Below, one piece after another: positions 1-10,539 of a DNA stretch of 64,000 nucleotides. The stretch lies in contig JAKSZU010000007.1 in the NCBI GenBank assembly GCA_026018925.1, positions 92,148,328 through 92,212,327 on the forward strand, in the 5' to 3' direction. This DNA comes from Tupaia tana (taxonomy: Eukaryota > Chordata > Mammalia > Scandentia > Tupaiidae). Each line of letters begins with the position of its first letter. Position 1 is the first letter of the stretch. The position numbers and the translations under genes were made by a program. The notes below the pieces were generated by a model that had not been told where the DNA came from, made no database searches, and was given only the letters and a program-made list of their open reading frames with translations.

Positions 1-45
1 ATACTCCTCATGCACGTGCCCTCTGGCAAATTTTTTTTTTTTTTT
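1..45 (+). mobile_element. SINE 3' end, cut by window edge
   Basis: GTGCCCTCTGGCAAAT is the 3' end of a D-type SINE; the rest lies before the window. A T run follows instead of the usual A tail. Confidence 0.4.
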
Positions 46-71
46 TTAAAGAAATTAAAAAGGCCACCACT

Positions 72-186
72 CCAGAGAAGAGAATGGAGGAGAATGGATT
101 AGAGCATGGCCATCTCCACTTGGGAGTGATTTCTCATTTTCCCTCTCCAGCCAGCACATGCGCCCTGTAGAAAGGAAAATAAAAAA
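72..186 (+). mobile_element. 5'-truncated L-SINE with TSD
   Basis: Only the 3' half of the L body and an A tail are present; there is no tRNA head. AGGCCACCACT occurs on both sides (61-71 and 187-197), so the truncation happened during insertion and not by later deletion. Confidence 0.8.
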
Positions 187-197
187 AGGCCACCACT

Positions 198-590
198 TGG
201 GGTCAGAAGGTGGCATGGTGGTTGGGGCACTGGACTCCCACATGGCCAATTGCAACTGAGTCCCAGACCTGGTGGCTTGCTTTCTCGCTCTCTCTCTTTT
301 TTTTTTTTTTTTTTTTTTGGAGAGGTTTTTCGCTATAGGGCGCGTGCGCTCGCCAGACAGACAGAGACAGAGAGACAGAAAGCGAGAAATCACCCCCCAG
401 GGAGGATGGCCACGCCGCAATCCCTTCTCCTCCATTCTCCTCTCGGGATCTTGGGCACGCACGCACACGCGCCCGGCGTGAGTTTTAAGCCACCGGGTCC
501 GAGACGCGAACCGCGGTCGACTACGTGGGAGTCCAGCGACATAGCCATTACGCTAACTGCTGGTTCCCTCGCTCTCTCTCTTTATAAACA
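198..590 (+). mobile_element. S-SINE interrupted by an L-SINE
   Basis: The head runs from 198 through GGTGGCATGGTGGTT to a CT-rich stretch at about 296. An L-SINE sits at 297-568, and the CT-rich stretch resumes at 569-590. The usual TCAAATTAAAA end is not seen. Confidence 0.7.
297..568 (-). mobile_element. L-SINE, young
   Basis: Full length, read on the minus strand from GGGAACCAGCAG (568) to an A tail (297-318). CpG-rich. The TSD TCGCTCTCTCTCTTT is at 285-299 and 569-583, inside the CT tract of the host S-SINE. Confidence 0.9.
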
Positions 591-666
591 GTCATGTCTA
601 CAAGTGGATTTGGGAAGCAAACTTGCAGCCTGATTTGGACAGGGGAACTAAGCATAGGAGAACTAG

Positions 667-898
667 TTTTATTTTGTTTTGTTTTGTTTTTGGAGAGGTT
701 TTTGCTATAGGGCACATGTGCTTGCCAGAGAGAGAGACAGAAGTGAGAACTCACCCCCCAGGGGGGATGGTCATGCTACAAGCCCTTCTCCTCCATTATC
801 CTCTCGGGATCTTGGGCACGCACGCACATGCGCCCAGCATGAGTTTAAGCCACCGGGTCCGGGACTCGAAGCAACACAGCCATTATGCCAACTGCTGA
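667..898 (-). mobile_element. L-SINE with a gap in its tRNA head
   Basis: Body and tail are typical. About 31 bases between B box and A box are missing: GGGACTCGAA runs straight into CAACACAGCC. The first bases of the head are also lost. Confidence 0.8.
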
Positions 899-1265
899 TG
901 ACAGGGAATTTATAGACAGTGAATGTTTGCAGTTGGACAGTGTAGGGGACATTTAGACACGAGAGAGAACTAGGAGAACTAGTTTTTAAATGGCTGTTTT
1001 GACAGAATAAACTAGGGTGCTACTGTAATAGTCAGGGCAAGGGATAGGATAAAGGCCCGGACCAGGATAGCACTAATGGGGTAAATGGGCGGGAGTGGAC
1101 TCGAAAGACGACCTGGTCTATCCAGTTCTAGTAATGAAGCCCAACGAAGTGTGAGCTAATCTGGCAGTCACGGTACAAGTTGGTAGGTTCATAGATTTTG
1201 TTTTTTCAAAAAACTGTCAAATCTAATTAATTTGCAGTAACCTAAATATAGGGCTTCTTCTTTTC

Positions 1266-1483
1266 TTTAATGATAGAGACATGTGCATATGAGAGAGAGA
1301 AGCAGCAGCTTCAACAGGGTGCTCCTAGCCTCCCGCACTCCAGCTCTAAAGGGTTCTGGATGCCTGCACACATGCCCGATATGCTCTCACGCTAACCTGA
1401 GGGTCCAAATCCATGGTCGGCCACGTGGCCCCCAACCTTGCAGGGGCACTTGAGTTACCGCTGCACCCCAGTGGTTGGCTCCT
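1266..1483 (-). mobile_element. Old D-SINE
   Basis: Diverged copy. The head lies at the right end (GGAGCCAACCACTGG on the minus strand); the AG-rich end lies at the left (GAGAGAGAGAAGCAG). Confidence 0.6.
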
Positions 1484-1502
1484 TAATTCCAATTTCTCTT
1501 GT

Positions 1503-1715
1503 AGGCAACAGAGTGCAGTAGTTAAAGATTACAGACTCTGCAGCCAGACACCTTGTAAGTTCAAACCCTGACCTAACTACTTACGAGCTGTGTGACCATG
1601 GATAAGTCACAAAACTTCACGATTCAATACCTGACTTACAGGGTCACAGAGTGAGTTAATACATCGAGGGCTTAGACCAATAGCTGACCCTTGTTAAGTG
1701 CCATGTCAAGTTTTC
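1503..1715 (+). mobile_element. MIR SINE
   Basis: AGTGCAGTAGTTAAAG head, ACTTACGAGCTGTGTGACC core and GAGTTAATACAT region in the MIR order. Shared across mammals, so old. Confidence 0.85.
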
Positions 1716-2113
1716 GCTTATTATTACTTTTTGTGTTTCAATAGCTTAGAGTCAATGTAACGTCTAAAGTCCCCGACACTGGCTGCAAACATTCACTGGT
1801 TATAAATCTGATAGGCATGTCTGTTCTACATAGTCATCCAAGCTGATAATAAAAAAAAAAAAAGACCTTGAATGTCACTAAAAATAGTCTCCATAGATAA
1901 ATACTGATTCATCAATGAGCACTATAATTCTTGAGTACAATTATTCAATCAGTTCCAAAGCCAGCTCAAAATTTTGTCTTAGGATCATATGAGAAAATGT
2001 GAACTACCCAATTTTCGCACCTAAGACACATTAGCTTTATAGCATGTTCCTGATCCTTCAGCCTCAGAACTTTTCAAAAATGAAATGCCCTGATATACAA
2101 GTGCTATGTAGCA
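1716..2113. other. No recognised feature
   Basis: AT-rich, with a short A run at 1850-1863. I see no repeat, exon or RNA gene. Confidence 0.4.
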
Positions 2114-2322
2114 CGGGCGGGCTTCAGGGCACAGTGGTAATGTGCTGCTCACGAGAAGCCAGATCCAACACGGTGGCTATGGTTTGAAACCCTGGCCCAG
2201 TCAGCCACACTGAGCATGCGTTCCGGTGTCCAAGAGTCCATGGGTTGGAGGAATGGAAAAAAGGGATTGTCTCTCTCTCACACACACACACCACACACGT
2301 GCTCTACCATGAATAAAGGGGA
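2114..2322 (+). mobile_element. D-SINE
   Basis: GGGCACAGTGGTAATGTGCT head, GGTTTGAAACCC at the B-box position, a CT/CA-rich stretch near 2270-2295, and CTCTACCATGAATAAA at the end. Confidence 0.7.
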
Positions 2323-2549
2323 AAAAATCTTTGAACTATTATGTAATTATCTTGGTGCAGTTATGATTTTTTTATTTTTGCTTCTCTTTAGTCTCTACTA
2401 TTTCTATACTGAACTTGGATTGATTTTATAATTTAAGAAAATCATGACAGAGCTTAAAGAAAAATATTATTCTCCATTAACTAAACTTTCTCTTGTGAAC
2501 ACGGCTGGCTTCTCGGGATTACTATGTTATTCTTTCCTCAATTAATTTT

Positions 2550-2820
2550 CTTTTTTTTTTTCTTGAGAGGTTTTTTGCTATAGGGTGCGTGCGCTCGCCG
2601 GACAGAGAGAGAGAGAGAGACAGAGAGACAGAAAGCGAGAAATCACCCCCCAGGGGGAATGGTCACACCGCAATCCCTTCTCCTCCATTCTCCTCTCGGG
2701 ATCTTGGGCACGCACGCACACGTGCCCGGCGTGCGTTTTAAGCCACTGGGTCCGGGACGCGAACCGCGGTCGACTACGTGGGAGTCCAGCAACATAGCCA
2801 TTACGCTAACTGCTGGTCCT
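2550..2820 (-). mobile_element. L-SINE, young, 17-bp TSD
   Basis: Full length. TTTCCTCAATTAATTTT is repeated exactly at 2533-2549 and 2821-2837. The start of the site matches the T-rich preference of L1 endonuclease. Confidence 0.93.
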
Positions 2821-3100
2821 TTTCCTCAATTAATTTTATAATTCCACTAGGGATTCACTGTCAAGTTTCCAATGATACCCTCAAACCCAAGTGATCCGAG
2901 GCTAGCTCCAGATAAATCAAACATCTCTACAGGGAGAATTAGAATTTCGCTCTGCCTTGAAGGTATGTCTAGTCCAGCCGCCATCCCTCTTGGGAAATGC
3001 AAGAGCTTCTTAATTGGTCTCTCTTGCCCACCTTTCGCCACTCTCCACAGTCTCTTCTCCCACAGCAATCAGAGTAAGCCTCTTAAAACGTCAGTCAGGA

Positions 3101-3652
3101 GGCCAAGCCACAGTGGTAGATGCTGCTGAGACACCGTGCTCTACAGGCTGGGACCACATGGGAAGCCCAGGTTTGATGCCTGGTCTAACGCAAAGGCCAG
3201 GAGAGAAACGTGCACTGAAATCCCAGCAACTTGGGGTGCTGACGCAGGAGGACACAAGCTCAAGGCTGGCCTAGGCAACGTAACAACACCATGTCTAAAG
3301 AGCTGGTCATGGTGGCATGTGCCTGCGGTCCCAGCTGGAAGGCTGAGGCACGGGGATCACAACAGCAAGACTCTTTTTTTCTTTAAGAAAGAAATTTTTG
3401 CTATAGGGCACATGTGCTCACCAGAGAGACAGAGAGACAGAAAGTGAGAAATCACCCCACAGGGGGATGGCCATGCTACAATCCCTTCTCCTCCATTTTC
3501 CTCTCGGGATCTTGGGCATGCAAGCACATGTGCCCAGCATGAGCTTTAAGTCACCAAGTCTGGGACCTGAACTGCGGTCAACCATGTAGGAGTCCAGAGA
3601 CAAAACCATTAGCCCACCTGCTGGCCCTGCAAGACCTTGTCTTTGAGAAAAA
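3101..3652 (+). mobile_element. tRNA/7SL composite SINE
   Basis: A tRNA-like head (CAGTGGTAGATGC; B-box-like GGTTTGATGCC at 3170-3180) is followed by two Alu-like arms: TCCCAGCAACTTGGGGTGCT at 3221-3240 with GGCTGGCCTAGGCAAC, and TCCCAGCTGGAAGGCTGAGG at 3329-3348. The end, CTTGTCTTTGAGAAAAAAA, lies after a nested L-SINE. Related tRNA-7SL fusions are known from tree shrew and galago; the exact family is not assigned. Confidence 0.7.
3374..3627 (-). mobile_element. L-SINE nested in the 7SL composite
   Basis: The TSD GCAAGAC at 3365-3371 and 3629-3635 splits the composite's Alu-like end. Confidence 0.88.
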
Positions 3653-3997
3653 AAGACCAGATCATGTTACTCCTCTGCTGTGCATTCTCGAGGAGTCCCC
3701 ACCTCACTTAGAATGAAATCCTCATGGAAGGTGCTACCCCGGCTGTAAGTCCCTACGTGATCTGGGTCCCCACTTCGTTACCCTGTTTCATACTGCTCTC
3801 TCCTGCTGCTACCCCACTCTGGGCATGACAAGGCACACTCACAGCGCAGGGATCTGACACCTGCTGCTACCTCTGCCCGAGATGCTTTCCCCTCCTGTGT
3901 ATCTCTCTGGCTGGATTCTTCATTTCTTTCAGATTTTAGCTTAAAATATCACCTCTTGAAAGGCATCCCTAATGACCTTACATAAACCAGCCATCCT

Positions 3998-4237
3998 GGG
4001 CTGGGTGTGAGGCACAGCAGTAATGCACTGCACACAAAGCAGCCTAACTCCATGGTTCGAACCCCTTGGCCTGATTAGCCTGAAAACATGCCAGGTATGT
4101 GTGCCAAAGCCCAATATCTGATAGAACGAGGACTGGAGAAAGGGGATTGTGTGTGACCACACGCCGTGGAGGGCGTTCATCTCTCTCTCTCTCTCATGCA
4201 TACACACGTACTCCATCATGAAGGAAAAAAGAAACCA
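3998..4237 (+). mobile_element. D-SINE nested in L2
   Basis: GGCACAGCAGTAATGCACTG head, GGTTCGAACCCC B box, AACATGCCAGGTATG body and a CT run at about 4181-4195. L2 sequence continues on both sides. Confidence 0.75.
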
Positions 4238-4604
4238 AGAGAAGAGTATAAAGGTGAAAAAAAGGCAGTAATCACTTGACTCCCAAATAATTTACACTTC
4301 CTTTTTTCTACTTAGTATGTATCAGCTAATAGATGTTTTTTGTTTTACCTGTTTGTTTCTATCTAGTTATTTTATGTTTCTATCCATTAGAATACAATCC
4401 CCGAGGACAAGGACTTTTCTGTTTTGTTTAATGCTGTATACTTAGGCCCAAGAACTGTGCTAGACAGGGAATAGGTGGTCAGTTTTTATCATTAGAACAC
4501 CAGCCCCAGTATATAGCAATATTCTACATATAATAAGCATATATATAGCAAGTTGTGTTGATGAAAATTATTTTCCCTCAAATTTCACCAAGTGTGTATG
4601 TGTT

Positions 4605-4644
<40 letters not shown>
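4605..4644. repeat. (CA)n microsatellite
   Basis: About 20 CA units directly beside the A tail of the L-SINE at 4645. Confidence 0.95.
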
Positions 4645-4645
<1 letters not shown>

Positions 4646-4897
4646 TTTAAAGAGAGAGGTTTTTTGCTATAGCGCACGTGCGCTCACTGGAGAGACAGAG
4701 ATAGAAGGCAAAAAATCGCCCCCCCAAGGGGATGGCCTACCCGGCCATCCCTTTTCCTCCATTCTCCTCTTGAGATTCTGGGCACACATACACACACACA
4801 CACACGCCTGACGTTTTAGTCACCAGGTCCAGGACTTAAACTGCAGCGGACTACACGGGAGTCCAGAGATGTAACCATTATGGTATCTGCTGGTCCC
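4645..4897 (-). mobile_element. L-SINE
   Basis: Minus-strand copy ending GGTCCC at 4897. An internal CA run (4791-4804) replaces the usual GCACGCACGCACACG segment of the body. Confidence 0.88.
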
Positions 4898-5115
4898 TTG
4901 CCAGGTATATTTTTTAAACAATGATGCTTCAATAAAAAGATATCAAATATATAAGTGCCAATCACTCAACCAGAAATTAATTTCCTAACTCAGTTCTGAA
5001 GAAAAATGTTCCAGGCAAAAGAACAGAAAAAGAATCCCAAACCAATGAACACAGCAAGAGTGTGCCTTGACACTTCCCACTCCACACTCCCTCAAGAAGA
5101 GTTCTCTATTATCTA

Positions 5116-5383
5116 GGGACCAGCAGTTAGCGTAATGGCTATGTCGCTGAAGTCCCAGGTAGTCGACCATGGTTCGAGTCCTAGACCCGGTGGCTTAAAC
5201 TCACGCCGGGCACGTGTGCGTGCATGCCCAAGATCTCGAGAGGAGAATGGAGGAGAAGGGATTGCGGCATCGCCATCCCCCCTGGGGGGTGATTTCTCTC
5301 TTTCTGTCTCTCTGTCTCTCTCTGTCTCTCTGGCGAGCACATGTGCCCTACAATAAAAACCTCTCCCCCCCCCCCCAAAAAAA
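5116..5383 (+). mobile_element. L-SINE, young
   Basis: Full length from GGGACCAGCAG. The stretch before the A tail holds a C run of about 14. An imperfect TSD of about 19 bp begins GAAGAGTTC at 5096 and again at 5385. Confidence 0.92.
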
Positions 5384-5537
5384 GGAAGAGTTCCATATTA
5401 TCTCTAACTATACCTGTTAACTAAGAGGGGTTGACATGAGAGCGAGAAATCTTATTAAGATTCCTGCCCCATGTCGTCATTCTTGTAACTAAAAACCCAT
5501 TTCCCAGTTTCATTTTGCGGTGCCTTGTTGTTCTACA

Positions 5538-5771
5538 AACTTTTCTTTTTCTTTTCATTGCCCGAGGGCATGTGTGTTTGCCAGAGACCGAAAGAGGAAA
5601 AGGGAGAAATCATCCACCAAAGGAAATCACCCGCCACAATCCCTTCTCCTCCATTTCTCCTTCCTGTTGGGATTTGGGGAACACGTGCACACGTGCCTGG
5701 TGTGTTTTCCAGCCGGATCTGAACAAGGGCTGGCCATGTGGAATCAAGTACCATGAGGTTATGGGGCTGGG
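5538..5771 (-). mobile_element. D-SINE
   Basis: The tail TTGCCCGAGGGCATGTGTG is at the left and the diverged head at the right. Intermediate features of L are present (CACAATCCCTTCTCCTCC). Confidence 0.7.
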
Positions 5772-5925
5772 CTGAGAACTCTTCTCTATCATCCTGCTAC
5801 CACTGGTGATCAAGACCATTAGGTCTCACGGCCATTAACTGCTTCAATTTTCACTTCTTTCTCTTCTATTTTATTAGTGTTCTCCACTGCCTTAGCTGAC
5901 ACCAAACAATAAAACAGTGATACAC

Positions 5926-6009
5926 GGGGCCAGAAGGTGGCATGGTGGTTACGGGAGCTGAACTCCCACATGGGCGACCACAGTTCAAGTCCCAAACCCG
6001 GCAGCTTTC

Positions 6010-6050
<41 letters not shown>

Positions 6051-6098
6051 AAATTAAAATGAATGAAGTTAAATAAAAAAGAAATTCTTAAAAAAACA
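5926..6098 (+). mobile_element. S-SINE, 15-bp TSD
   Basis: GGGGCCAGAAGGTGGCATGG head, long CT run (6009-6047), then TCAAATTAAAATGAATGAAG. AAAACAGTGATACAC is exact at 5911-5925 and 6099-6113. Confidence 0.93.
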
Positions 6099-6244
6099 AA
6101 AACAGTGATACACAAAATCCAGAAAGGGCTAGAAAAATAAGGTAGTTGTTGATCAAAAAGGATTGTTTTCCTTTATTTTGCTGTGCTTCTTAAAGGTTAA
6201 ATCAGTCACTACCTCAATCGAAATATAACTTTCTCAAAAGGGAA

Positions 6245-6440
6245 ATATTATGGTATAATAAAAATAAGCCAGCTTTGAAATCTAGCCCTATCATTTACCA
6301 CCTGTATAAACTTGGATAAATTATTTGACCTCTTTACACTCATTTTCTTGAGATGATAACAGCACTTACCCCCGAGGGTTGGAGTAAATATTGAAGGATA
6401 AGGACTGTGCCTGATACACAGTAAATATTAAGTGGTAGCT
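6245..6440 (+). mobile_element. MIR SINE
   Basis: TTTACCACCTGTATAAACTTGG core and the later GTTGGAGTAAATATTGAAGG and TGATACACAGTAAATATTAAG segments follow MIR order. Confidence 0.75.
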
Positions 6441-6854
6441 AGGCCTGCCTAAGGCTGTCACCTTCACGCAAGGATGTTTTACACTCACAGGTTGGTTGGT
6501 TGATGAAAGGAGAAAACATGTGAAGTACTTAACATGGTATTTGGTTCATAGTAAGACTTTCCTCCCTCCCTTGAAGCAGTGGAAAAACTGTAGAGGCTTC
6601 AAAAAACATTTGATTCTATGGTTTGCCCAGGTTTCACTGTATTTACCATTTAGGTAATTTACGCTTTCCGTCAGTACTTCAGGCTGCCCCCCAGATGCTT
6701 GCCGTCTTGGAAACAGTCGCTCAGTTTCTTTCAGTGACAGTTGCCTCTTGACCTGAATAAAATACAAACAGAAAGAGATCGAAAAATATGAATCATACCA
6801 AGACTGAGCCAACCCATAGACCTTCACACAAGTACAGCGCTAGAAGAGACGAGG
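6441..6854. other. No recognised feature
   Basis: Single-copy-looking DNA. A 93-codon open frame on the minus strand (6546-6827) resembles nothing I know, and there is no splice or promoter context to support it. Confidence 0.35.
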
Positions 6855-7079
6855 CAAGGGGGCTGGAGGGGCTCGGTGCTGATGCGGCAGTCTATGAAGA
6901 TGACCCGCATGGGCAGGCTCTAGGTGCGCATTCAGAGCCCTCACCAGGTGTGTGGGCGGGGCACGCATGCCCATAGTTCTGGCTGGCTGGAGCTAAGCTG
7001 GATCATGGTGTTGACCCCCCGTTGGGAGTGCTTGTTTCTTTCTTTTTCTCTTTCATGGAAAAAATAATAAACATAAATC
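6855..7079 (+). mobile_element. D-SINE, diverged
   Basis: CTCACCAGGTGTGTGGGC and CACGCATGCCCATAGTTCTG match the D body; the head is heavily altered. An A/T-rich end runs into the next SINE. Confidence 0.55.
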
Positions 7080-7318
7080 CTTTTTTTTAGTTTGCCAGAG
7101 GACACATGTGTTCGCCAGGGAGGGAGAGAGAAAAAGTGAGAAAGTACCCATGGGGGATGGTCATGCCACATTCCTTCTTTTCCATTCTCGTTTCAGGATT
7201 TTGGGCACACAGCACAAGCACCTGGCATGTTTTTCAAATCCCCAGGTCTAGGACTTGAATCACACAGTTGGCGCTTTGGGATCCAGCCACTTTAATCACC
7301 ATGCCACTGGCTGGCCCA
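7080..7318 (-). mobile_element. D-SINE
   Basis: The tail is at the left (TTTGCCAGAGGACACATGTG). The head ends ACTGGCTGGCCC. A tail-to-tail pair with the preceding D-SINE. Confidence 0.75.
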
Positions 7319-7338
7319 ACAAACTTTTGAAAGAAAGA

Positions 7339-7577
7339 GGGGCCAGAGGATGGCATAATGGTTTTGTCACTGGGTTCCCACATAATTGACCACTGTTCGA
7401 GTCCTAGACTGGTGGCTTGAAACTCACACTGGGCATGTTTGTGTGCATACCCAAAATCCTGAGAAGAAAATGGAGAAGGGATTGCAGTATGGCCATCCCT
7501 CCTGGGGGGGTGATTTCTCACTTTCTGTCTGTCTCTCCAGTTAGCGCTTGTGACCTATAGCAAAAATCTCTCTAAAG
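7339..7577 (+). mobile_element. L-SINE, older copy
   Basis: GGGGCCAGAGGATGGCATAA head; most CpGs have decayed to TpG or CpA. A possible TSD AAAGAAAGAG lies on both sides. Confidence 0.85.
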
Positions 7578-8534
7578 AAAGAGAGAAACAAGGTAAGATC
7601 TGAGTCTTGACGCTGACTCCAAAGGACAGGAGAAGGAGTTTGGCTCTAAGAGACTTCCCCTTTCCTATCAGATGATAGGAACCCAGAGCAGAATGCATTA
7701 TCTTTAAATTAACAGGCCTATTCATTCCCCAACAGTCTTAAAATTTATGACATCTTATAGTTGAGAAGGATCTCAGAAATCAAATAGTTAAATGTCCTTG
7801 TATTATAGGAAGGAAACTGGAGCTTCAAAAGGGTGTGTCACACAATTACTTATGGATAAAACTAGGATTCTACTATAACAAGTAAGATGTTCTGGAAGAT
7901 GGGTAAGACAAAAAATGTATGGAGTATCTACCTACCATAGCCCGGGCACTATGTTTAGTATAAGAAAATGTAACAAAAAAATGTTGGCCCTACCTCATGA
8001 ATAAAGAAACCCAAGTTTGACTACCAAAGTCTCTTCAACATGCTCATTCTCACTTTGTTGGTTGCTAGATGTGGTCTTCAAAAGGGCCTCAACTATACAA
8101 TCTCTATTAAAACTAGAGTTTGTCTGTAAATCTACCCAGTAGCCTGCTACAGAAGAGTTGAAATGTCAACAACTCACTGTACCTTACCCACAAAATTAGA
8201 GAATAGTTACTGAAAATGGAAGATTGGGGTCAAACTTCCTGTTTATCCTAGCCGTGAGGAAGAATGGAAAAATGGCTTCTAGCCTAAAGCTTCTACATAT
8301 GAGCTTACATTCAAACTGTCCCCTCCTTTCATCCTGTCTGGCCTTTCACGTTCCCACTACCTTATGACCTCCTGCCAAGACTGTCAGTCCCTTTAATCTG
8401 ATTTCCTCACCTCCACTAACCAAAAAACAACACATGCACATAACAGAATCCATACCTGCCTGCCTCTATCCTCTTATAGTTAGAAGGCTAGTATTCAGAT
8501 GGAAAAATAATAAAATAGTCCTTCTCTTCATGAC
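7578..8534. other. Mostly unassigned; one ancient repeat
   Basis: 7740-7880 resembles an old mammalian repeat also suggested at 37130-37350 (GAGAAGGATCTCAGAAATCA against GAGCTGGAAAGACCCTTGG). The rest shows no exon or RNA gene. Confidence 0.35.
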
Positions 8535-8725
8535 AGACAGGAGACAGAGAGAGAGAGAAAAGCACTTTGTCATGCCACACCCCCCTTCCCTAGCCCTCTA
8601 GCTCATGACCCTGTGTATCTGTTCTGTTTTCAGGCTGACCTGGGGCTCCAACCCCACAGGACACCACATGGATTCTAGCCTTGTAGGGCATTTGTGTAAC
8701 CCCTGCAACACAGCTGACAGTTCTT
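8535..8725 (-). mobile_element. Old D-SINE
   Basis: GAGACAGAGAGAGAGAGAAA at the left, CAGGCTGACCTGGGGCTCC toward the right, and a decayed head. Low similarity to the young copies. Confidence 0.55.
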
Positions 8726-8818
8726 TTTAATGGCTTAAAAGATGAAGGTAACAAGAATCACTCAAACCTCAAGCCAATAAGGCCTGAAGAAAAGATAATT
8801 ATTTTATTTTTTAAAGAT

Positions 8819-9087
8819 TTTTTTTCTTTTTTTGGAGAGGATTTTTTTGCTATAGGGTGCGTGCACTCACCAGACAGACAGAGAGAGACAGAGAGACAGA
8901 AAGCAAGAAATCACCCCCCAGGGGGGATGGCCACACCGCAATCCCTTCTCCTCCATTCTCCTCTCAGGATCTTGGGCACGCACGCACACACGCCCGGCAT
9001 GAGTTTAAGCCACCGGGTCTGGGACTTGAACCACGGTCGACTACATGGGAGTCCAGCGACATAGCCATTACGCTAACTGCTGGTCCC
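8819..9087 (-). mobile_element. L-SINE, young
   Basis: Full length, ending GCTGGTCCC at 9087, and abutting the inverted 5' part of the L1 at 9088. Confidence 0.9.
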
Positions 9088-10190
9088 AAAATATATATAT
9101 ATATATTTTTTAATTTTAGCCATTCTGACTGGGGTTAAGTGGTATCTCATTGTGGTTTTGATTTGCATCTCCCTTATGATAAGATGTGTCAAGCATGTTT
9201 TCATATGCTTTTGTATGTCTGCTATCATATGTGTTTGTATGTCTGCTTTGGAGAATTTTCTGTTCAGGTCATTTTCCCATCTTTTAATTGGACTGATGTT
9301 TTCGTGTGTAAGCTGCTTAAGTTCCTGTATACTCTAGTTCTCGGTCCATTATCTGAGGTATAGTTTGCAAATATATTCTCCCACTCTGAGGGTTGTCTTC
9401 TCACTCTACTTGTTTCTTTGGCTGTGCAGAAGCTTGGTGAGGTGTGGTGAAAAGGAACTCTCCTACACTGTTGGTGGGAATGTAAATTAGTACAACCACT
9501 TTGGAGAATGATATAGAGATTCCTCAGAAACCTACAAATAGAATTATCATACAACCCAGTAATTACACTCTTAGATATTTCCCCAAAGGATAGAAAAATC
9601 CTCAGTCAGAAAAACACTTGAACATCCATGTTTACTGGACCATTATTTACAATCGCTAGGACATGAAATCAACCCAAATGTGTAAAAATAGATATCTGGA
9701 TTGAAAAAAAAATGGAGCATATGTACTCTATGGAATACTATTCAGCCATAAAAAATAATGAGACCCTGACATTTGATACGAAGTGAACAAATATGGAAGA
9801 CTGAATGCTAAGTGAAGCAAACCAGATTATAAAAGACAGACTTTGTATATCCCTACTCAGTATATAAGGATTGTCTGCGCTCTATGGCAGAAGCTGAAAG
9901 TTTGGAAGACACAGAAGCAGGGAGGGTGATGGTGATACTAGAGATAGTAAGGATAAGGGTAATAGGGGTAATACAGGGATGGGTAATAGAGGGAGGGAGG
10001 GGAAAAGGGGAAGGGAAAAAAGGGTACATTTAACTGACAAAAGAAATGAAAAACTATTTGCTGGTGATAATGGATATAGTATTTGTCTTGACTCATATGC
10101 ATGGTATTCATACTAGAAAAAGCAATTTTGTATACTGTAAAGACGTGATTAAATGTAAATTAAAAATTAAATTTTAAAAAAGGATTACTT
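9088..10190 (+). mobile_element. L1 fossil with 5' inversion
   Basis: 9105-9435 is L1 ORF2 3' sequence in minus orientation; translated on the minus strand it contains RRQPSEWENIFANYTSDNG. From about 9436 the sequence runs plus: GTTGGTGGGAATGTAAATTA, GGAATACTATTCAGCCATAA, 3' UTR, A-rich end. The inverted block lies upstream of the plus block in L1 order, with a few tens of bases lost at the junction, as expected from twin priming. 5' truncated; no intact frame. Confidence 0.88.
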
Positions 10191-10330
10191 TAATTTTATT
10201 TATTATTATGTTAAATATTTGACCAGAGAGAGGGGAAAAAAGTGAGAGAGCAAGCTGCCAGGTCCAGGACTCGAACCACAATCAGTCATGTGGGAGTCTA
10301 ATGCCTTAACCACCAGGCACCTGCCAGCCT
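10191..10330 (-). mobile_element. S-SINE
   Basis: AT-rich tail, TTTGACCAGAGAGAGGG, then CTCGAACCACAATCAG and a head ending CTGCCAGCC. It sits at the A-rich end of the L1. Confidence 0.85.
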
Positions 10331-10362
10331 CAAAAAAATTATTATTAAAAAGCAATAGAGGA

Positions 10363-10491
10363 GGGCCAGTAGGTGGCATGGTGGTTAAGGGCACTGGACT
10401 CCCACATAGCTGACCACAGTTCGAGTCACCCCTATCCCTCTCTCTCTGGTAAGCACAAGTGCCCTACAGGAAAAAAAAAAAAAAAAAAAAG
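10363..10491 (+). mobile_element. Short SINE with an L-type end
   Basis: S-type head (GGTGGCATGGTGGTTAAGGG) and short CT stretch, but ending AAGCACAAGTGCCCTACAGG plus an A tail like L. TSD GCAATAGA at 10352 and 10492. An intermediate, or an L copy with internal deletion. Confidence 0.8.
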
Positions 10492-10539
10492 GCAATAGAA
10501 ATGGCTTGAAAAGAAGCCTAAAAAAAGATCTATAGCAGG

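Larger units (their letters stand above)
3014..4490 (+). mobile_element. L2 LINE fossil in three pieces
   Basis: L2-like sequence at 3014-3100 (CCACAGCAATCAGAGTAAGC), 3653-3988 (CAGATCATGTTACTCCTCTG through AAAATATCACCTCTTGAA) and about 4240-4490 (GAGGACAAGGACTTTTCTG, the 3' end). It is interrupted by a composite SINE and a D-SINE. Confidence 0.75.

Noticed and set aside
5116-5190. SINE heads as functional tRNA genes
   Set aside because: A and B boxes are good, but the acceptor stem and anticodon arm do not fold as a tRNA and each is joined to a SINE body and A tail.
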